Positions 5,943-7,581 of a stretch of DNA of 7,581 nt are shown piece by piece. Position 1 is the first letter of the stretch; every line of letters starts with the position of its first letter. The DNA is taken from NCBI GenBank assembly GCA_024278645.1, contig JAJRST010000281.1:1-7581 (forward strand), read 5' to 3'. The stretch is from a bacterium (lineage in GTDB: Bacteria; Zhuqueibacterota; Zhuqueibacteria; Residuimicrobiales; Krinioviventaceae). A model generated the notes under the pieces. That model saw only the letters and a program-made list of their open reading frames with translations, made no database searches and was not told where the DNA came from. The translations under genes and the position numbers were made by a program.

Positions 5943-7581
5943 TCAAATCGCGGCGTTGCAGATCAGCTTTATTTTTGATCCTCTCGCCACACGTTCACCT
6001 GCTGCAGGCTGCTGTCGTTCAACCGTGCCGCTGCCCTTAATTTCAAAACCAAGATTTTTTTCCGCCAACAGATTAAGCGCATTGCGAAGCGGTAAATTGG
6101 TCACTGGCGGCACAATGACAATAGAGTCCGCCGCCACGGGCAGGGTCGTCGTCAGGTAGGCCAAACCCTGTTGAGAAATGGAATCTCCGGGCGCCGGCTC
6201 CTGCTCGGCGATGAGTTCGCCGCCGCCGAAAATGCGAAAATCGAGGCCGTTTTTTTTCATATAATCAACGGCGTAATCTTTTGAGAGGCCAACGAGGTTC
6301 GGCATCACCGCCGGTCGTTCGACCATGAGGTTCGGCTGTTCAAAAAAAGAATCCACGCCCTCGATATTGAGAATTCGCTGCACAATACGCCTGAAACATG
6401 GCGCGGCAACGGTTCCGCCGTAATAGCCGCCCCGCGGCTCCCTGATCATCACAAAAATGACGATGCGCGGCTTTTCACGGGGAAAAAATCCGCCAAACCT
6501 TGAGATATAGCGATGCGCCGCATACCCGCCGCCGTCCTTGACCAGGTGCGCCGTGCCCGTCTTGCCGCATACGGAGAGTCCCTCTATGGCGGCGTTTACG
6601 CCCGTGCCATGCTCCACGACATCGGCCATGATATCGCGCATCAGACGACTCGTCTCTTGTGAGATGACCGGACGGCGCACGCGTCTCTGGTTGAAAGGCG
6701 CCGGCCGGTCGTCGCGAAAGATACCCTTGACAATGCGCGGCGATACGTAATATCCGCCGTTGGCGATGGCCGCATACATGGCGCACATTTGCAGCGGCGT
6801 CACCGCAATTTCGTGACCGAATGAAAACGCCAGTTGCGAAAAGGGATACCATTGTCGCGGCGGATTTAGCACGCCTTTTATTTCACCCAGCAATTCAATG
6901 CCGGTTTTCTGGCCAAAGCCAAATTTATAGGCATAATCATACATTTTATATTTATCAAAATCCCTGGCCATTTTCGCCATGCCGATGTTGGAGGAATACA
7001 CCAACACATCGCGCACCGTCAAATTGCCGTGCGGCTTTGTATCGTTAATGGTCTCCCCCATCACCTCCCAACGGCCGTTGCCGCAGGCTATCACTTCGTC
7101 CTCGGTTTTATAACCGGCGTCGAGCATGGCCGCCAGCATGGCCGGCTTGAAGGTGGAGCCGGGCTCGAACTGGTCGGTGATCGCCGCCAGCTTCCAGGCG
7201 TAATCGCTATATTTGCTGTATTCGTTTGGATCAAAACCGGGCTCGGAACCGATGGCCAATACATCGCCGGAATTCGGATCAATAATGACGACCGAGCCGC
7301 CCTTGGCGTTATATTCCCAAACGGTTTTTTGCAACTCTTCTTCGGCGATGCGTTGATAGCGTGCGTCGATGGTCAGCACAATGTCGTCGCCGTTCTTTGC
7401 ATTTCGCACGGGGAAATGCGGGCTAGAAAAAAGCCGCGCGCGCCCGGTTCGCTGCATGACGGCGGAGCCGGGCATCCCCTTTAATCGCTTCTCCAGGGCC
7501 ATTTCTATGCCGTAGCCGCCGACGCCGTCGCTGCGTGTAAAGCCCAGCACCTGCCCCGCGGTACGGCCCTGCGGATATCGA
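5943..7581 (-). CDS. ftsI: Septal penicillin-binding protein FtsI (class B PBP with two PASTA domains), C-terminal 545 residues
   Basis: FtsI is a class B PBP, a membrane-anchored DD-transpeptidase that crosslinks septal peptidoglycan made by FtsW. The 5' end is off the window; the frame stays open to base 7581. The first visible codons read RYPQGRTAGQVLGFT, a conserved stretch before the transpeptidase domain, so the GTG at 7550 is an internal Val and not a start. The N-terminal anchor and part of the dimerisation domain are therefore missing from view. All three active-site motifs are present: STFK with the acyl-enzyme Ser (7146-7157), SSN (6987-6995) and KTGT (6552-6563). Other family stretches are GGSVVIIDPNSGDVLAI, FGFGQKTGIEL and SFGHEIAVTPLQ. 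The C-terminus bears two PASTA repeats (about 6141-6308 and 5952-6119), which gives a SpoVD/PBP2x-like layout. The TGA at 5943 is 20 nt before murF; the usual murE is not between them. PbpB or SpoVD would be equally fair names. Confidence 0.96.
   Translation of the reverse strand, partial: RYPQGRTAGQVLGFTRSDGVGGYGIEMALEKRLKGMPGSAVMQRTGRARLFSSPHFPVRNAKNGDDIVLTIDARYQRIAEEELQKTVWEYNAKGGSVVIIDPNSGDVLAIGSEPGFDPNEYSKYSDYAWKLAAITDQFEPGSTFKPAMLAAMLDAGYKTEDEVIACGNGRWEVMGETINDTKPHGNLTVRDVLVYSSNIGMAKMARDFDKYKMYDYAYKFGFGQKTGIELLGEIKGVLNPPRQWYPFSQLAFSFGHEIAVTPLQMCAMYAAIANGGYYVSPRIVKGIFRDDRPAPFNQRRVRRPVISQETSRLMRDIMADVVEHGTGVNAAIEGLSVCGKTGTAHLVKDGGGYAAHRYISRFGGFFPREKPRIVIFVMIREPRGGYYGGTVAAPCFRRIVQRILNIEGVDSFFEQPNLMVERPAVMPNLVGLSKDYAVDYMKKNGLDFRIFGGGELIAEQEPAPGDSISQQGLAYLTTTLPVAADSIVIVPPVTNLPLRNALNLLAEKNLGFEIKGSGTVERQQPAAGERVARGSKIKLICNAAI
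5952..6119 (-). other. PASTA domain 2 of FtsI
   Basis: The codons read VPPVTNLPLRNALNLLAEKN, then GFEIKGSGTVERQQPAAGER, then GSKIKLIC. This is the PASTA helix-and-strands pattern with the QxPxxG turn (QQPAAG). It ends only a few residues before the stop, so the protein finishes with tandem PASTA modules. Confidence 0.85.
6141..6308 (-). other. PASTA domain 1 of FtsI
   Basis: The codons read MPNLVGLSKDYAVDYMKKNG, then a short strand, then a stretch containing EQEPAPGDSI. This fits the PASTA pattern vPdlvGls...A...l...Gl, then QxPapGt. PASTA domains in other proteins bind peptidoglycan or muropeptides, or act as structural modules. It follows the transpeptidase domain by about 30 residues. Confidence 0.85.

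Noticed and set aside
7548..7550. GTG as the start of ftsI
   Set aside because: Upstream codons continue in frame with the conserved YPQGRTAGQ stretch, so this is an internal Val and the gene begins outside the window.
1..7581. Novel defence, mobile or regulatory system
   Set aside because: Every stretch is explained by seven dcw genes in tight succession. I saw no repeats, integrase, tRNA, stem-loop terminator or compositional break.

Overview
This window is an ordinary bacterial dcw (division and cell wall) cluster. Seven genes lie on the minus strand and read from high to low coordinates: ftsI (5' end cut off) - murF - mraY - ftsW - murG - ftsQ - ftsA (3' end cut off). The genes abut or overlap (gaps of 20, 3, 2, -4, -17 and 32 nt), so they very probably form one transcription unit with coupled translation. 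There is no RNA gene, mobile element, CRISPR array, long repeat or non-coding stretch over 32 nt. No credible plus-strand gene is visible; the long plus-strand open frames are antisense shadows of the real genes.

Region by region: 5943-7581 is the septal PBP transpeptidase with two C-terminal PASTA domains. 4540-5922 is MurF, which adds D-Ala-D-Ala. 3451-4536 is MraY, which makes lipid I. 2150-3448 is the SEDS glycosyltransferase FtsW. 1014-2153 is MurG, which makes lipid II. 323-1030 is a divergent FtsQ/DivIB. 1-290 is the N-terminus of FtsA. Together they finish the UDP-MurNAc-pentapeptide (MurF), load it on undecaprenyl phosphate (MraY), add GlcNAc (MurG), polymerise and crosslink lipid II at the septum (FtsW with FtsI), and link this to the FtsA/FtsZ ring (FtsQ, FtsA).

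The notable points are an unusual gene content and some protein variants. murE, murD and murC, the other three Mur ligases, are missing from their usual slots, as are murB and ddl, and the junctions are tight. FtsW carries an extra charged, helical-looking segment of about 30 residues in its first extracytoplasmic loop. FtsI has tandem PASTA domains. FtsQ is short, and its POTRA domain is not recognisable by eye.

The organism is a bacterium with mid-range G+C and a complete septal peptidoglycan pathway. FtsA, FtsQ and a PASTA-bearing FtsI in a cluster thinned of Mur ligases would fit a less-studied phylum (for example the FCB/KSB1/Calditrichota neighbourhood). That is a low-confidence guess; I cannot place it from sequence alone. 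I see no previously undescribed system here.
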